Below, in pieces: positions 44,452-52,953 of a DNA stretch of 64,000 nucleotides (position 1 is its first letter; each line of letters begins with the position of its first letter). The position numbers and the translations under genes are program-made. The notes under the pieces are model-generated. The model was not told the DNA's origin. It saw only the letters and a program-made list of their open reading frames with translations, and did not search any database. The DNA comes from Acidobacteria bacterium Ga0077551 (GTDB lineage: Bacteria; Pseudomonadota; Alphaproteobacteria; Caulobacterales; Hyphomonadaceae): the NCBI GenBank assembly GCA_001464545.1, contig LNFC01000018.1:62001-126000 (forward strand), in the 5' to 3' direction.

Positions 44452-45957
44452 TTGACACAGCCTCCAACCATTTCCGGCATGACCGAGCGCCGTGCGCTGG
44501 TATCACTTCGGCAGGATATCGGCAGTCTGTCAGACACAGGCCACGTGTATCTTGATTTTGATCATACGCTGTTTCTATGGAATTCGACCGAGGCCTTCCT
44601 CAATGAAGCGCGCCCTTCGTCAATTCTCGCCCCGCTCCTGAAGCTTGTTTCGGGTCTCGTTCCCTGGAAATTTCTCGGAAAGAACGGATACTTCGTCTGG
44701 CGCGATGCCGTCCGTGTCGCACTGGTGCTGGTGCTGGCGCCGTGGACGCTCGTGCGGTTCCGCAAGGCGGCTCCAGACATCTATGCCCGTGAGCGCAATC
44801 GTTTGCTGGAAGCCGCCGTCGACGGCCTTGACCCCAGCCGGATCATCATCGTCAGCTTCGGCCTGCATTGGATCATCCGTGCGCTGCTGAAAGGCTCTCC
44901 CTTCGAGCACGCCACCATCGTCGCGCCGGGCCTCTTCGAGCTTCCGTCTGCGCGGGCGCGTGGAAAGTTGACCATGCTCGCGCGCAACGGGTTCACGATC
45001 AATCCGAATACGGACATTGTCGTCTCGGATTCGGCAAGGGACGATGCCGATATCCTAAAAGCCGTGCGGCAGGCGCACGTCATTCGCTGGGCCGACGAAA
45101 ACACCGCTCCGGCGCACGCGTCCACCTATTTCCCGTTCTTCTACACCGCCCGGATCAAGCGTTCGCCGGGATTCCTCGTCAAGCAGGTCTTCCTTGAGGA
45201 ACTGCCGGTCATCCTCATCATGTTCGCGGCGCTGCACGGCCCCAGCATTGTTCCGGTGCTCATTTGCCTCGGCATGCTGTTCGTCTCCTACCTGCTGGTC
45301 TACGAGGTCGGCTACGCGGAGAATGACCGTGTGGGCGAAGCGACAGAAGCGCAGCCCAAACTGTCAAAAGGCTATTTCGCCCACCGCACGTTCCGGCTGG
45401 AGCCTGACGTGTGGGTATGGGCGGCGCTAATCACCCTGGTCGCATTCGCTGTAACGCCGCAGGACCTGCGGATCACCATGCTGTCCAACCTGCAGCTCCA
45501 GAATCTGCTGGCGCCCGAATACAGTGTCTGGCTGCTGACCACAGTCTGGATGGTCTTCCTCGGCGTGTCGCGTGCCATCTTTTACGTCTTCAATCATGTG
45601 CCGCTTGCGTGGCGGGTATTCGTCTACCTGCCGCTCCATGCCACCAAGTATTTCGGCCCGCTCCTGCTGCTGCCGATCCACCCGGCGGGCGTGGCCCTCG
45701 GATTTGCGCAGGTCGTCCGGACCTGGTCGATGTACGCCATCCGCCGCGCCGGCGGCGACGAGCACGCCTTGTCCAGCCAGATGGTGCGCCTGACCTTCCT
45801 TTGCATGTTCTCGGTGGTGGTGTTTTCCATCGCGGAACTGACGCGGGACGAGGCATTCCTCCTCGCTCTGGCGTTCGCCTTCTGCATCCTCAGGGCCTTG
45901 CCCGAGGCCAGAAAGAAAATGTTCGGCAACGCCGCCCGCCTCGGCAAGGTTCTCTGA
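44452..45957 (+). CDS. HAD-superfamily domain fused to polytopic membrane domain
   Basis: The 501-residue protein starts at TTG, eight bases after AGGAG. Residues about 25-215 look like a HAD hydrolase: motif I HVYLDFDHTLFLWNST (DxDxT), motif II-like IIIVSFG and the late VVSDSARDDADIL acidic motif. After residue 240 there are about seven transmembrane helices. The first loop carries YLLVYEVGYAENDRVGE, reminiscent of the ND-x-x-D/E metal-diphosphate motifs of UbiA-type prenyltransferases, although a second Asp-rich motif is not evident. It could couple phosphatase and membrane lipid/sugar transfer chemistry. I do not recognise a characterised homologue. Confidence 0.65.
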   Translation: MTQPPTISGMTERRALVSLRQDIGSLSDTGHVYLDFDHTLFLWNSTEAFLNEARPSSILAPLLKLVSGLVPWKFLGKNGYFVWRDAVRVALVLVLAPWTLVRFRKAAPDIYARERNRLLEAAVDGLDPSRIIIVSFGLHWIIRALLKGSPFEHATIVAPGLFELPSARARGKLTMLARNGFTINPNTDIVVSDSARDDADILKAVRQAHVIRWADENTAPAHASTYFPFFYTARIKRSPGFLVKQVFLEELPVILIMFAALHGPSIVPVLICLGMLFVSYLLVYEVGYAENDRVGEATEAQPKLSKGYFAHRTFRLEPDVWVWAALITLVAFAVTPQDLRITMLSNLQLQNLLAPEYSVWLLTTVWMVFLGVSRAIFYVFNHVPLAWRVFVYLPLHATKYFGPLLLLPIHPAGVALGFAQVVRTWSMYAIRRAGGDEHALSSQMVRLTFLCMFSVVVFSIAELTRDEAFLLALAFAFCILRALPEARKKMFGNAARLGKVL

Positions 45958-45965
45958 ACAACCTG

Positions 45966-46050
45966 TGGTGCGGATGAGAGGACTCGAACCTCCACATCTT
46001 GCGATGCCAGAACCTAAATCTGGTGCGTCTACCAATTCCGCCACATCCGC
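45966..46050 (-). tRNA. tRNA-Leu (anticodon UAG)
   Basis: The 85-nt gene encodes its own 3' CCA. The 7-bp acceptor stem is GCGGATG/CATCCGC; the T-arm contains GGTTCGAGTCC. The anticodon stem CCAGA/TCTGG encloses the loop TTTAGGT, giving anticodon TAG. A variable arm typical of class II tRNAs (TGGCATCGCAAGATG) supports leucine. It lies just after the HAD/membrane gene on the opposite strand. Confidence 0.96.
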
Positions 46051-46266
46051 TCGTGAGGGGGTCTTACGCGAGGGTTTTGCCGGGGGCAATCGCCTGTCTC
46101 GGCGGGCGTCCGGGCCGGGGCGGGGAGGGGCGCTGCACTCGCCCGCCACGCGGCGTGGACAGGGGCTTCCCCGTATGACATAAGCCGCCGCTTCAGGCAG
46201 GATTCAGCGTATCCGGGGCCCCAGGCGGCTCCCCCGGCGGCGCATTCATTTACGAAAGACGAGGAC

Positions 46267-47604
46267 ATGGAAGTCACTCAGACCAAGGCAGAAGGTCTCA
46301 GCCGCACCTTTGAGGTGAAGGTTAGCGCTACGGAACTCCAGGCGAAACTCGCCCAGCGGATCGAGGAAATCCGCCCGCAGATGAAGCTCAAGGGCTTCCG
46401 TCCGGGCAAGGTTCCCGCTGCCCATGTGCGCAAGATGTATGGCCGCGACCTGATGGGCGAGCTGATCGACAAGCTGGTCAACGAGACCAACCAGAAAGCC
46501 CTCGAGGACAGCGCCTTGCGCCCCGCCGGCCAACCCGCCGTGAAGATGGACGGCGACATCGAGAAAGTCGTGAAGGGTGAGGCCGACCTCGCCTATCAGA
46601 TGAACGTCGACGTGATGCCGGAATTCACGCCCATCGACGCGGCCAGCCTGACGATCACCCGCCCGGTCGCCGAAGTCACCGACGAGCAGATCGACGAGTC
46701 GCTGAAGCGCATCGCCGGCCAGAACATCAAGTACGAGCCCCGCGGCGCTGATGAAGTGTCGGTGGACGGCGACGCCGTGATTGTCGATTTCGTCGGCAAG
46801 ATCGACGGCGAAGCCTTCGAAGGCGGCACCGCCGAGCAGCAGTCGGTCGTTCTCGGCTCGAACCGTTTCATCCCGGGCTTCGAAGAGCAGCTTGTCGGCG
46901 TCAAGGCCGGCGACGAGAAGGAGCTGAACGTCTCCTTCCCCGAGAACTACCAGGCCGCCAATCTCGCCGGCAAGGCCGCTGTCTTCGAGACGAAAGTCCA
47001 CGAAGTCCGCGCCCCGCAGACGCCTGAGATCGACGAAGAGTTCGCCAAGGGCCTCGGCCTCGAAAGCCTGGAGCAACTGCGCGGCCTCGTGCGCGACCAG
47101 ATCACCGCCGAACACGCCAATGCCTCGCGCGCCAAGGCCAAGCGTGACCTGCTCGACAAGCTCGACGCCGCTCACAGCTTCGACCTGCCGCCCGGCATGG
47201 TGGAGCAGGAGTTCAACCAGATCTGGCAGCAGCTGCAGACCGAAATGGATGCCGGCCGCGTCTCGCCGGAAGAGAAAGTCAAACCGGAAGACGAGCTGAA
47301 AGCGGAGTACCGCAAGATCGCCGAGCGCCGCGTGCGCCTTGGCCTCGTGCTGGCCGAAATGGGCCGCATCTCGGACGTGCGCATCACCGAGCAGGAAGTG
47401 AACCAGGCGCTTATCCGCGAAGCCCGCCAGTATCCGGGCCAGGAACGGGAAGTCGTGCAGTTCTTCCAGCGCAACGCCAACGCCATGGCCCAGCTGCGCG
47501 CCCCGATCTACGAGGACAAGGTCGTCGATCACATCCTCGCGGTCGCCACGGTTGAGGAAGCCACGGTTTCCCGCGACGACCTCTTCAAGGAAGAAGACGC
47601 TTAA
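46267..47604 (+). CDS. tig: Trigger factor (ribosome-associated chaperone and peptidyl-prolyl isomerase)
   Basis: The 445-residue protein begins MEVTQTKAEGLSRTFEVKV. The ribosome-docking signature is GFRPGKVP (about 44-51). The FKBP-type PPIase domain (about 155-245) includes DFVGKIDGEAFEGG and FIPGFEEQLVGVKAGDEKEL, and a long helical C-terminal chaperone domain follows. It binds nascent chains at L23. In many bacteria tig is next to clpP-clpX; here they are about 9 kb apart. An ACGAGGAC site precedes the ATG and a terminator follows. Confidence 0.97.
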   Translation: MEVTQTKAEGLSRTFEVKVSATELQAKLAQRIEEIRPQMKLKGFRPGKVPAAHVRKMYGRDLMGELIDKLVNETNQKALEDSALRPAGQPAVKMDGDIEKVVKGEADLAYQMNVDVMPEFTPIDAASLTITRPVAEVTDEQIDESLKRIAGQNIKYEPRGADEVSVDGDAVIVDFVGKIDGEAFEGGTAEQQSVVLGSNRFIPGFEEQLVGVKAGDEKELNVSFPENYQAANLAGKAAVFETKVHEVRAPQTPEIDEEFAKGLGLESLEQLRGLVRDQITAEHANASRAKAKRDLLDKLDAAHSFDLPPGMVEQEFNQIWQQLQTEMDAGRVSPEEKVKPEDELKAEYRKIAERRVRLGLVLAEMGRISDVRITEQEVNQALIREARQYPGQEREVVQFFQRNANAMAQLRAPIYEDKVVDHILAVATVEEATVSRDDLFKEEDA

Positions 47605-47631
47605 GCGTTGCTTCCAGGACACAATTTGGGA

Positions 47632-47660
47632 ACCGGCCGGAGCGATCCGGCCGGTTTTTT
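47632..47660 (+). terminator. Intrinsic terminator of tig
   Basis: ACCGGCCGGA (47632-47641), loop GCGA, TCCGGCCGGT (47646-47655), then T5 to 47660. This is a 10-bp stem with a GNRA loop, 27 bp after the stop. Confidence 0.95.
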
Positions 47661-47691
47661 CTTTGGCGCATGGTGCAGGAAACGCCGCTTG

Positions 47692-47707
47692 GTAAACGGA
47701 TATTAAC
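47692..47707. promoter_or_regulatory. CtrA-like box upstream of the DUF2336 gene
   Basis: GTAA-N7-TTAAC matches the CtrA full site TTAA-N7-TTAAC at all but one base. It lies about 53 bp before the chosen ATG, a plausible promoter position. One hit by eye in GC-rich DNA is suggestive only. Confidence 0.35.
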
Positions 47708-47759
47708 CAGCCTCGCCCAGGGTTCGGCCAGATTCCGAATCTGAGGATTGAGCGCGCCT

Positions 47760-48920
47760 ATGACGGTCCAGAGCATCCGGCCCCAGCTGACTGAAGACGA
47801 CATCCTTCGCCTGATGCGGGGCGAAACCCCCGAGCAGCGCGCCTCGGTCGCGCACCGGCTATGCCGCCGCATTGCGCTGGACGTGCTGACCGACACCGAA
47901 AAGGCGTACGCCGAGGAGATCATCGCCATCCTCGCCGAAGACGCGGCCGACCTCGTCCGCCGCACGCTCGCGGTGACGCTGCGGTCCTCTCCGATCCTGC
48001 CGCGCGAGGTCGCGCTGAAACTCGCGCGAGACATCGAAGCGGTCGCAATCCCCGTTCTCCAGGACTCGCCCGTGTTTTCGGACGAAGACCTCGTCGAACT
48101 CGTGCTGTCCGTCACGGCCGCCAAGCAGGCCGCCATCGCCAACCGCGACGCGCTGTCGATCACGATCACCGAAATCATCTCCGAGCACGGCGCGGTGGAA
48201 GCCGTCCGGGCCCTGTCCGCCAACCAGGGCGCAGAATGGACCGACAAGGCCTTTGACGACACGCTCCGCCGCTTCGGCCGTGACGAGATCGTGCAGGCCG
48301 GCCTGATCAAGCGCGACTTCATCCCGACGCACATTGCCGAGAAGATGGTCTCGCTGGTCTCCGGCCAGCTGTTCGACATTCTTGTGAACCGCCACGAACT
48401 CCCCGCCCAGCTCGCCATCGACCTCGCCGCCAGCGCCCGCGAGCGCGCGACAATCGATCTGGTCGAGCAGTCGGGCCGCACTAACGACCTGCCGCGCTTC
48501 GTCTCGCAGCTGAACCTCAATGGCCGTCTCTCGAATTCGCTGATCATGCGCGCGCTCTGCTGCGGGCAGATGCGCTTCGTCGAGCATGCCCTGGCCGAAC
48601 TTTCAGGCGTCGCCCACCAGCGCGTCTGGCTGATGATCCACGATGCCGGCCCGCTGGGCCTTCAGGCGGTGTTCGACCGCGCCGGCCTGCCGCGCAAGAT
48701 GCTGCCGGCCTTCAAGGCCGCGGTCAGCGTGTTCCATGATACCCAGCATGATGGCGGGCCGAACGACCGCGCGCGCTTCCGTGCACGGATGATCGAGCGC
48801 GTGCTGACGCAGTTCCAGGCGATCCCGAAAGACGATCTCGACTACCTGCTCGACAAGCTCGACTATTATTCCGAGATGGCGTCGCGGGAGGATGCGCTAG
48901 AAGACACCGACGCCGCCTAG
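47760..48920 (+). CDS. DUF2336 domain-containing protein
   Basis: The protein has 386 residues from the ATG at 47760 (an in-frame TTG lies 12 bases earlier). It is entirely alpha-helical with HEAT-like repeats: RASVAHRLCRRIALDVLT, LVRRTLAVTLRSSPILPREVA, DEDLVELVLSVT and DFIPTHIAEKMVSLVSGQLFDILV. DUF2336 proteins are common in alphaproteobacteria and poorly characterised. Its stop is 2 bp from the convergent EAL-like gene. Confidence 0.8.
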   Translation: MTVQSIRPQLTEDDILRLMRGETPEQRASVAHRLCRRIALDVLTDTEKAYAEEIIAILAEDAADLVRRTLAVTLRSSPILPREVALKLARDIEAVAIPVLQDSPVFSDEDLVELVLSVTAAKQAAIANRDALSITITEIISEHGAVEAVRALSANQGAEWTDKAFDDTLRRFGRDEIVQAGLIKRDFIPTHIAEKMVSLVSGQLFDILVNRHELPAQLAIDLAASARERATIDLVEQSGRTNDLPRFVSQLNLNGRLSNSLIMRALCCGQMRFVEHALAELSGVAHQRVWLMIHDAGPLGLQAVFDRAGLPRKMLPAFKAAVSVFHDTQHDGGPNDRARFRARMIERVLTQFQAIPKDDLDYLLDKLDYYSEMASREDALEDTDAA

Positions 48921-48922
48921 CT

Positions 48923-49606
48923 TCAGGCGTCCGTCTGCGGCGCCACGGCGCCCGCAACACCGAGTTCATTCAGATAGTCCCCGTCACGCCAGTTGGCGTG
49001 ATCGGCGACGACCAGGATGCCGGCCGAGTTCGCAGCATAGACCACGTCACACAGCTCGTTCGAAGCTTCCAGCGCGTCAGCGTCCACCCGGATCGTGTCG
49101 ATCAGTATGCGGAAGCTTTCGCTGAGCGGCGTCTGCCAGGAATGGCGCATGTCGATGCCGACCCGGAAGCCCACCCGGCGCAGGCGCGCAATGCGGGCCG
49201 TGCTGTCTGCCGGGTCGCCCGCAAACGCGGCGTCGGTGAACATCAGGCAGAATTCCTGCTGGCAGAGGATCGTGCGGCGCACGGCGGCGTCGCAGGCAAC
49301 GGCCGTGTCCGGATCGGACAGGCCGGCCATCGGCGCAGCCACGAGAATCGGGCGGTGCGGCATTTCCTGCGCGCTGGCGGCGGTGGCAATCCGCTCCAGA
49401 CGACCCGCCATCCACTTGGCCGGGCTCGGGATTTCATTGTCATTGGCGACCGGCCCGAACGCCACGCGCTCCTCGAACTCGATCGGCTCGTCGGCGACGA
49501 GGCCCAGCGAATCCCCGCCCAGCAGGTGCATCACCGGCTTGAAGCGGACGGACGGTCCGCGTGCGGGATGCACGAGGGTCATGTTGGGGCGGGGGAAGGG
49601 GCGCAT
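48923..49606 (-). CDS. Degenerate EAL-like domain protein
   Basis: The protein has 227 residues from the ATG at 49606, after AAGGA. The layout recalls an EAL phosphodiesterase: IEFEERVAFGPVAND where the EAL motif would be, then RRVGFRVGIDMRHSWQTPLSES (compare GFRIALDDFGTGYSSL), IDTIRVDADAL (compare VDxLKID) and AGILVVADHANWRDGDYLNELGV (compare GLxVVAEGVET, LxxLG). The metal-binding Glu/Asp residues are largely absent, so it would not hydrolyse cyclic di-GMP. A binding or regulatory role is inference, and the family assignment itself is moderate. Confidence 0.5.
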   Translation of the reverse strand: MRPFPRPNMTLVHPARGPSVRFKPVMHLLGGDSLGLVADEPIEFEERVAFGPVANDNEIPSPAKWMAGRLERIATAASAQEMPHRPILVAAPMAGLSDPDTAVACDAAVRRTILCQQEFCLMFTDAAFAGDPADSTARIARLRRVGFRVGIDMRHSWQTPLSESFRILIDTIRVDADALEASNELCDVVYAANSAGILVVADHANWRDGDYLNELGVAGAVAPQTDA

Positions 49607-49721
49607 CAGGTTTCCTTGTTGCGTCGGTTGTCTGGCTCTTGCCTTCCCTAACGGCTGGAGTTGAACATCACGCGCAGCCGGCCAGTGAGTTTTCCCGGAA
49701 ATTGTAAGGATTTTGGCCACC

Positions 49722-50528
49722 ATGACTGAACCTGCCCCGTCCGAACCCCGGCTGTCGGCCACCATCCTGCTGCTGCGCGACGCCGCGCCGAAGCCGGAAG
49801 TGCTGATGGTGAAGCGCCATTACGAGATCGATTTTGCCGCTGGCGCACTGGTGTTCCCGGGCGGAAAAGCCGCTGCAGCCGATGCAAGCCCGGACTGGGA
49901 TGACTGGACTGACGGCGATTTCGGCCCGGTCCAGCAGGATGCACGCATCGCCGCCATCCGCGAGGCCTACGAGGAATCCGGCCTGCTGATCGCCCGCCGC
50001 CGCGCCCTGCGCGGTCCCGGCGCGCCGCTGGTCGGCGCCGACATTGCCGAACTCCTCGCGCCCCACCGCAGCGCCGTGGACCGAGGGGAGATGTCCTTCC
50101 TCGCCCTGATGAAGGAACACAAACTCGTTCTCGCGCTCGACAGCCTCGTGCACTTTGGCCACTGGATCACGCCGGTGATGATGCCGAAACGCTTCGACAC
50201 GCACTTCTACGTCGCCCCGGCGCCGCTCTGGCAGATCGCGGCCCATGATGGCCGCGAGACCACAGATGCCGTCTGGCTGACGGCGGAGGACGCGCTTGCA
50301 CAGGAACGCGGCGGCACCGCCACCATCATCTTCCCCACACGGATGAACCTTGCGAAACTCGCCCGGGCCACATCAGTCGATGATGCGATGAGCACGTTTG
50401 GCGCCGAGCCGGTCATCAGCGTGCTGCCGAAAGTCGGCAAGTCACCGGATGGCGAGCCCTGTCTCTACATTCCGGAAGAGGCCGGTTACGGCCAGACGAT
50501 GGAACTCTTGTCCCGCGTCAACGTGTGA
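49722..50528 (+). CDS. NUDIX hydrolase (NUDT19-like)
   Basis: The protein has 268 residues from the ATG at 49722, preceded by AAGGA. It starts with SATILLLRDAAPKPEVLMVKRH and has a split NUDIX box: VFPGGKAAAADASPDW, an insertion, then IAAIREAYEESGLLI (REx2EE core intact). The insertion between the Gly-rich part and the REx2EE helix is typical of NUDT19/NUDT7-type enzymes that act on CoA derivatives. FDTHFYVAPAP fits the same group. The substrate is inferred only by similarity. Confidence 0.85.
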   Translation: MTEPAPSEPRLSATILLLRDAAPKPEVLMVKRHYEIDFAAGALVFPGGKAAAADASPDWDDWTDGDFGPVQQDARIAAIREAYEESGLLIARRRALRGPGAPLVGADIAELLAPHRSAVDRGEMSFLALMKEHKLVLALDSLVHFGHWITPVMMPKRFDTHFYVAPAPLWQIAAHDGRETTDAVWLTAEDALAQERGGTATIIFPTRMNLAKLARATSVDDAMSTFGAEPVISVLPKVGKSPDGEPCLYIPEEAGYGQTMELLSRVNV

Positions 50529-51071
50529 TCAGCCGGCGAGGCGGGTGGCGACACGGCGCTCCAGCGCCTCGCACACGGCGTCGGCCACCGAATGGCTGGC
50601 ATCACCTTCCGGACCTGCGGCAATCGCCGCCCGGCAGGCTTCGACATGCAGGTTGATCAGCGGCGCATTCTCGCCGGGACGCGTCTGCGACAGCAGCAGG
50701 CACAGCGACTTGCTGAGCCGCGCCACCGCCGGAAAGCCATAGGACGGCGCTGCCCCGGTGATGTTGTGCGCCGCTGTGTAGAGGCGCCGGTAGTCCTCGG
50801 CGGTGGCCTCCGGCTGCTGCGCGTCCGCCCAGGTGGCGCGCAGCGATTCGAGATCGCGCCGCATCCACACTTCGAACTGCTCGGCCAGATTGTCGACCGC
50901 CCGCTCGGCGTCCGCCGCCAGTGATTCGGTCGCCGCTTCCGTGAACGTCGCCGAATAGGCCGGTGCAGCCGGCTTGATGACGCGCGAAATATCCGGTGGT
51001 GGCAGGGCCTGGCTCTGTTTACGGCTGCCGCCGACAGCGAGGTTTGCCTTGGAGAGGAGTTTTCCGAACAT
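50529..51071 (-). CDS. Hpt (histidine phosphotransfer) domain-like protein
   Basis: The 180-residue protein has a basic, Pro-rich N-terminus, then a helical domain with RLYTAAHNITGAAPSYGFPAV, where the His in AAHNITG fits the phosphoacceptor motif HxxxG of HPt domains, followed by ARLSKSLCLLL. No kinase or receiver is adjacent. Its stop codon directly abuts that of the NUDIX gene. It may be a free phosphorelay intermediate or a structural relative. GTTAA and TTAAC half-sites separated by 10 bp lie just upstream. Confidence 0.6.
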   Translation of the reverse strand: MFGKLLSKANLAVGGSRKQSQALPPPDISRVIKPAAPAYSATFTEAATESLAADAERAVDNLAEQFEVWMRRDLESLRATWADAQQPEATAEDYRRLYTAAHNITGAAPSYGFPAVARLSKSLCLLLSQTRPGENAPLINLHVEACRAAIAAGPEGDASHSVADAVCEALERRVATRLAG

Positions 51072-51151
51072 ACATCAGGCCTTTGAGTTTAGGCCCGAAG
51101 GTTAACCGCCAAGCCTTAACAGTAAGCTGACGCGCGCCCGGCAAGAATGCC

Positions 51152-51919
51152 TTAGAAACCAAACTGCTCGGTCAGTATCCGCTCGTCCAGCGCATGGCCC
51201 GGATCGAACAGCAGGGTTAACCGGCTGGAATGGTCCGCCTCGACCGAGACCCGCACGATGTCGCGCACTTCCTGATTGTCCGCCGAAGCAGAAACCGGCC
51301 GGCGGTCCGGCGCCAGGATCTCGATGTCCACCCGCGCGTCATGCCGAAGCAGCGCGCCGCGCCAGCGCCGAGGCCGGAATGCGCTGATCGGCGTCATCGC
51401 CAGCATGTTTGACCCGATCGGCAGGATCGGCCCATGGGCGGACAGGTTGTAGGCAGTCGATCCTGCCGGCGTCGCGACCATGATCCCGTCGCACACCAGC
51501 TCATCCATCCGCACCCGGCTGTCGACCGCGATCCGCAGCCGGGCCGACTGCGCCGTCTGGCGCAGCAGCGACACCTCGTTGATCGCCAGCGCCCGGTGCT
51601 CGGCGCCGTGGATATCCACCGCCAGCATCTTCAGTGGCGTCAGGCTGGCCCGTTCGGCGGCATCTATGCGCTGGACCAGGCCGTCGGCCTTGTACTCGTT
51701 CATCAGGAATCCGATGGTGCCGAGGTTCATCCCGTAGACCGGCTTGCTGTCGCCAAACCGGCGCCGCAGCGTGTCCAGCATGGCGCCGTCACCGCCAAGG
51801 GCGACCACGACGTCCGCATCATCCTCGGGCACATTGCCGTACTTGGCCGCCAGCAAGGGCAGGGCCTGCTGCGCTTCGGGGCGTTTGGAGGCGAAAAAAG
51901 CAAGTTTCAGGTCGGCCAT
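51152..51919 (-). CDS. nadK: NAD kinase
   Basis: The protein has 255 residues from the ATG at 51919 (MADLKLAFFASKRPEAQQAL), which matches alphaproteobacterial NadK N-termini; an ATG at 51946 is possible. The GGDG motif is at about 42-45 in VVVALGGDGAMLDTLR, and the substrate-binding AINEVSLLR and DGIMVATPAGSTAYNLSAHGP (in two parts) are intact. It phosphorylates NAD to NADP. Longer in-frame extensions upstream overlap the divergent region and were not used. Confidence 0.94.
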   Translation of the reverse strand: MADLKLAFFASKRPEAQQALPLLAAKYGNVPEDDADVVVALGGDGAMLDTLRRRFGDSKPVYGMNLGTIGFLMNEYKADGLVQRIDAAERASLTPLKMLAVDIHGAEHRALAINEVSLLRQTAQSARLRIAVDSRVRMDELVCDGIMVATPAGSTAYNLSAHGPILPIGSNMLAMTPISAFRPRRWRGALLRHDARVDIEILAPDRRPVSASADNQEVRDIVRVSVEADHSSRLTLLFDPGHALDERILTEQFGF

Positions 51920-52061
51920 GGCCGCATGTGCAAATGCTTTGAGCATGGCGTCAAGGCGAGGCACCCGAGGGGTGTAGGGTGAACCTGACACGCGCGTCAC
52001 CTTCATCTGGCGCGGCCGCCGGACTTGGGTTAAAGTCCCCCCATAAACAGGGAGAGACAAC

Positions 52062-52853
52062 ATGGCCGACGGTAACCCGAATATCGACATCCGCAGCGCG
52101 GTCAGCGAAGCGGAATGGAAAGCGCGGGTCGATCTTGCCGCCCTCTACCGTCTCACCGCCCTCTACGGCTGGGACGACATGATCTTCACCCACATCTCCC
52201 ACCGGATCCCCGGCCCGGAACACCATTTCCTGATCAACCCCTATGGTTACTTCTTCGAGGAGATCACTGCCTCTTCGCTCGTGAAGGTCGATCTGGACGG
52301 CAACATCGTCCAGGAAACCGACGCGATGATCAACCCGGCCGGCTTCACCATCCACTCAGCCATCCACGCCGCCCGCGAAGACGCGACCGTCGTGATGCAC
52401 CTCCACACGGACCAAGGCGTCGCCGTCTCGTCGCAGAAGGAAGGCCTGCTGCCGATCAGCCAGACTGCCATGATCGTTCGCGAAGACATCGCCTACCATG
52501 ACTATGAAGGCGTCGCCCTCGACCTCGATGAGCGCGAGCGCCTGGTCGCCGACCTCGGCCCCACCAAGCACTCCATGCTGCTGCGCAATCACGGCACGCT
52601 GACCTGCGGCGAAAGCGCCGCACTGACCTTCACCCGCATGTTCTTCCTCGAGCGCGCCTGCAAGATGCAGATCATGGCCCTCACGGCAGGCCGCGACGGC
52701 GTTCTGGAATGCGGTGAAGAGCTGCAGGACAAGGTTGCCGGCCAGGGCGGCCTCACCAAGCACAGCTCCGGCATGTCGACCCTGACGGACCGCCTCGTCT
52801 GGCCGGCCCTGCTGCGCAAGCTGGACCGCCAGCTGCCCGGTTATGCCGCATAG
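52062..52853 (+). CDS. Class II aldolase/adducin family protein
   Basis: The 263-residue protein shows LYGWDDMIFTHISHRIPG, FLINPYGYFFEEITASSLVKVD, the zinc-ligand histidines in VVMHLHTDQGVA and a later LLRNHGTLTCGES. It begins after a clear GGGAGAG ribosome site. Family members include fuculose-phosphate aldolase, ribulose-phosphate 4-epimerase and adducin-like proteins without known activity. The context, divergent from nadK and upstream of hemA, does not point to a sugar pathway, so the substrate is unknown. Confidence 0.87.
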   Translation: MADGNPNIDIRSAVSEAEWKARVDLAALYRLTALYGWDDMIFTHISHRIPGPEHHFLINPYGYFFEEITASSLVKVDLDGNIVQETDAMINPAGFTIHSAIHAAREDATVVMHLHTDQGVAVSSQKEGLLPISQTAMIVREDIAYHDYEGVALDLDERERLVADLGPTKHSMLLRNHGTLTCGESAALTFTRMFFLERACKMQIMALTAGRDGVLECGEELQDKVAGQGGLTKHSSGMSTLTDRLVWPALLRKLDRQLPGYAA

Positions 52854-52879
52854 GTAATTCCACGGATAAGCCTAAATTA

Positions 52880-52910
52880 GCGCCGGGCTTAAGGAAACGA
52901 GGCCCGGCGC
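52880..52910 (+). other. Stem-loop in the leader of hemA
   Basis: GCGCCGGGC (52880-52888) and GCCCGGCGC (52902-52910) form a perfect 9-bp stem; the 13-base loop contains AAGGAAACGAG. There is no T-run. It lies between the aldolase stop and hemA, about 44 bp before the chosen start. It may end the upstream transcript or shape the hemA leader; the evidence is the palindrome alone. Confidence 0.45.
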
Positions 52911-52953
52911 CCCCTTGCGGGGCACCCTCATAGTGAAACTCAGCGTGCGGCCA

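Noticed and set aside
46246..47622. 458-codon minus-strand frame opposite tig
   Set aside because: Exact antisense of trigger factor, Leu/His/Asp-rich shadow.
51098..51116. CtrA box upstream of the HPt-like gene
   Set aside because: The TTAA half-sites are 10 bp apart rather than 7.
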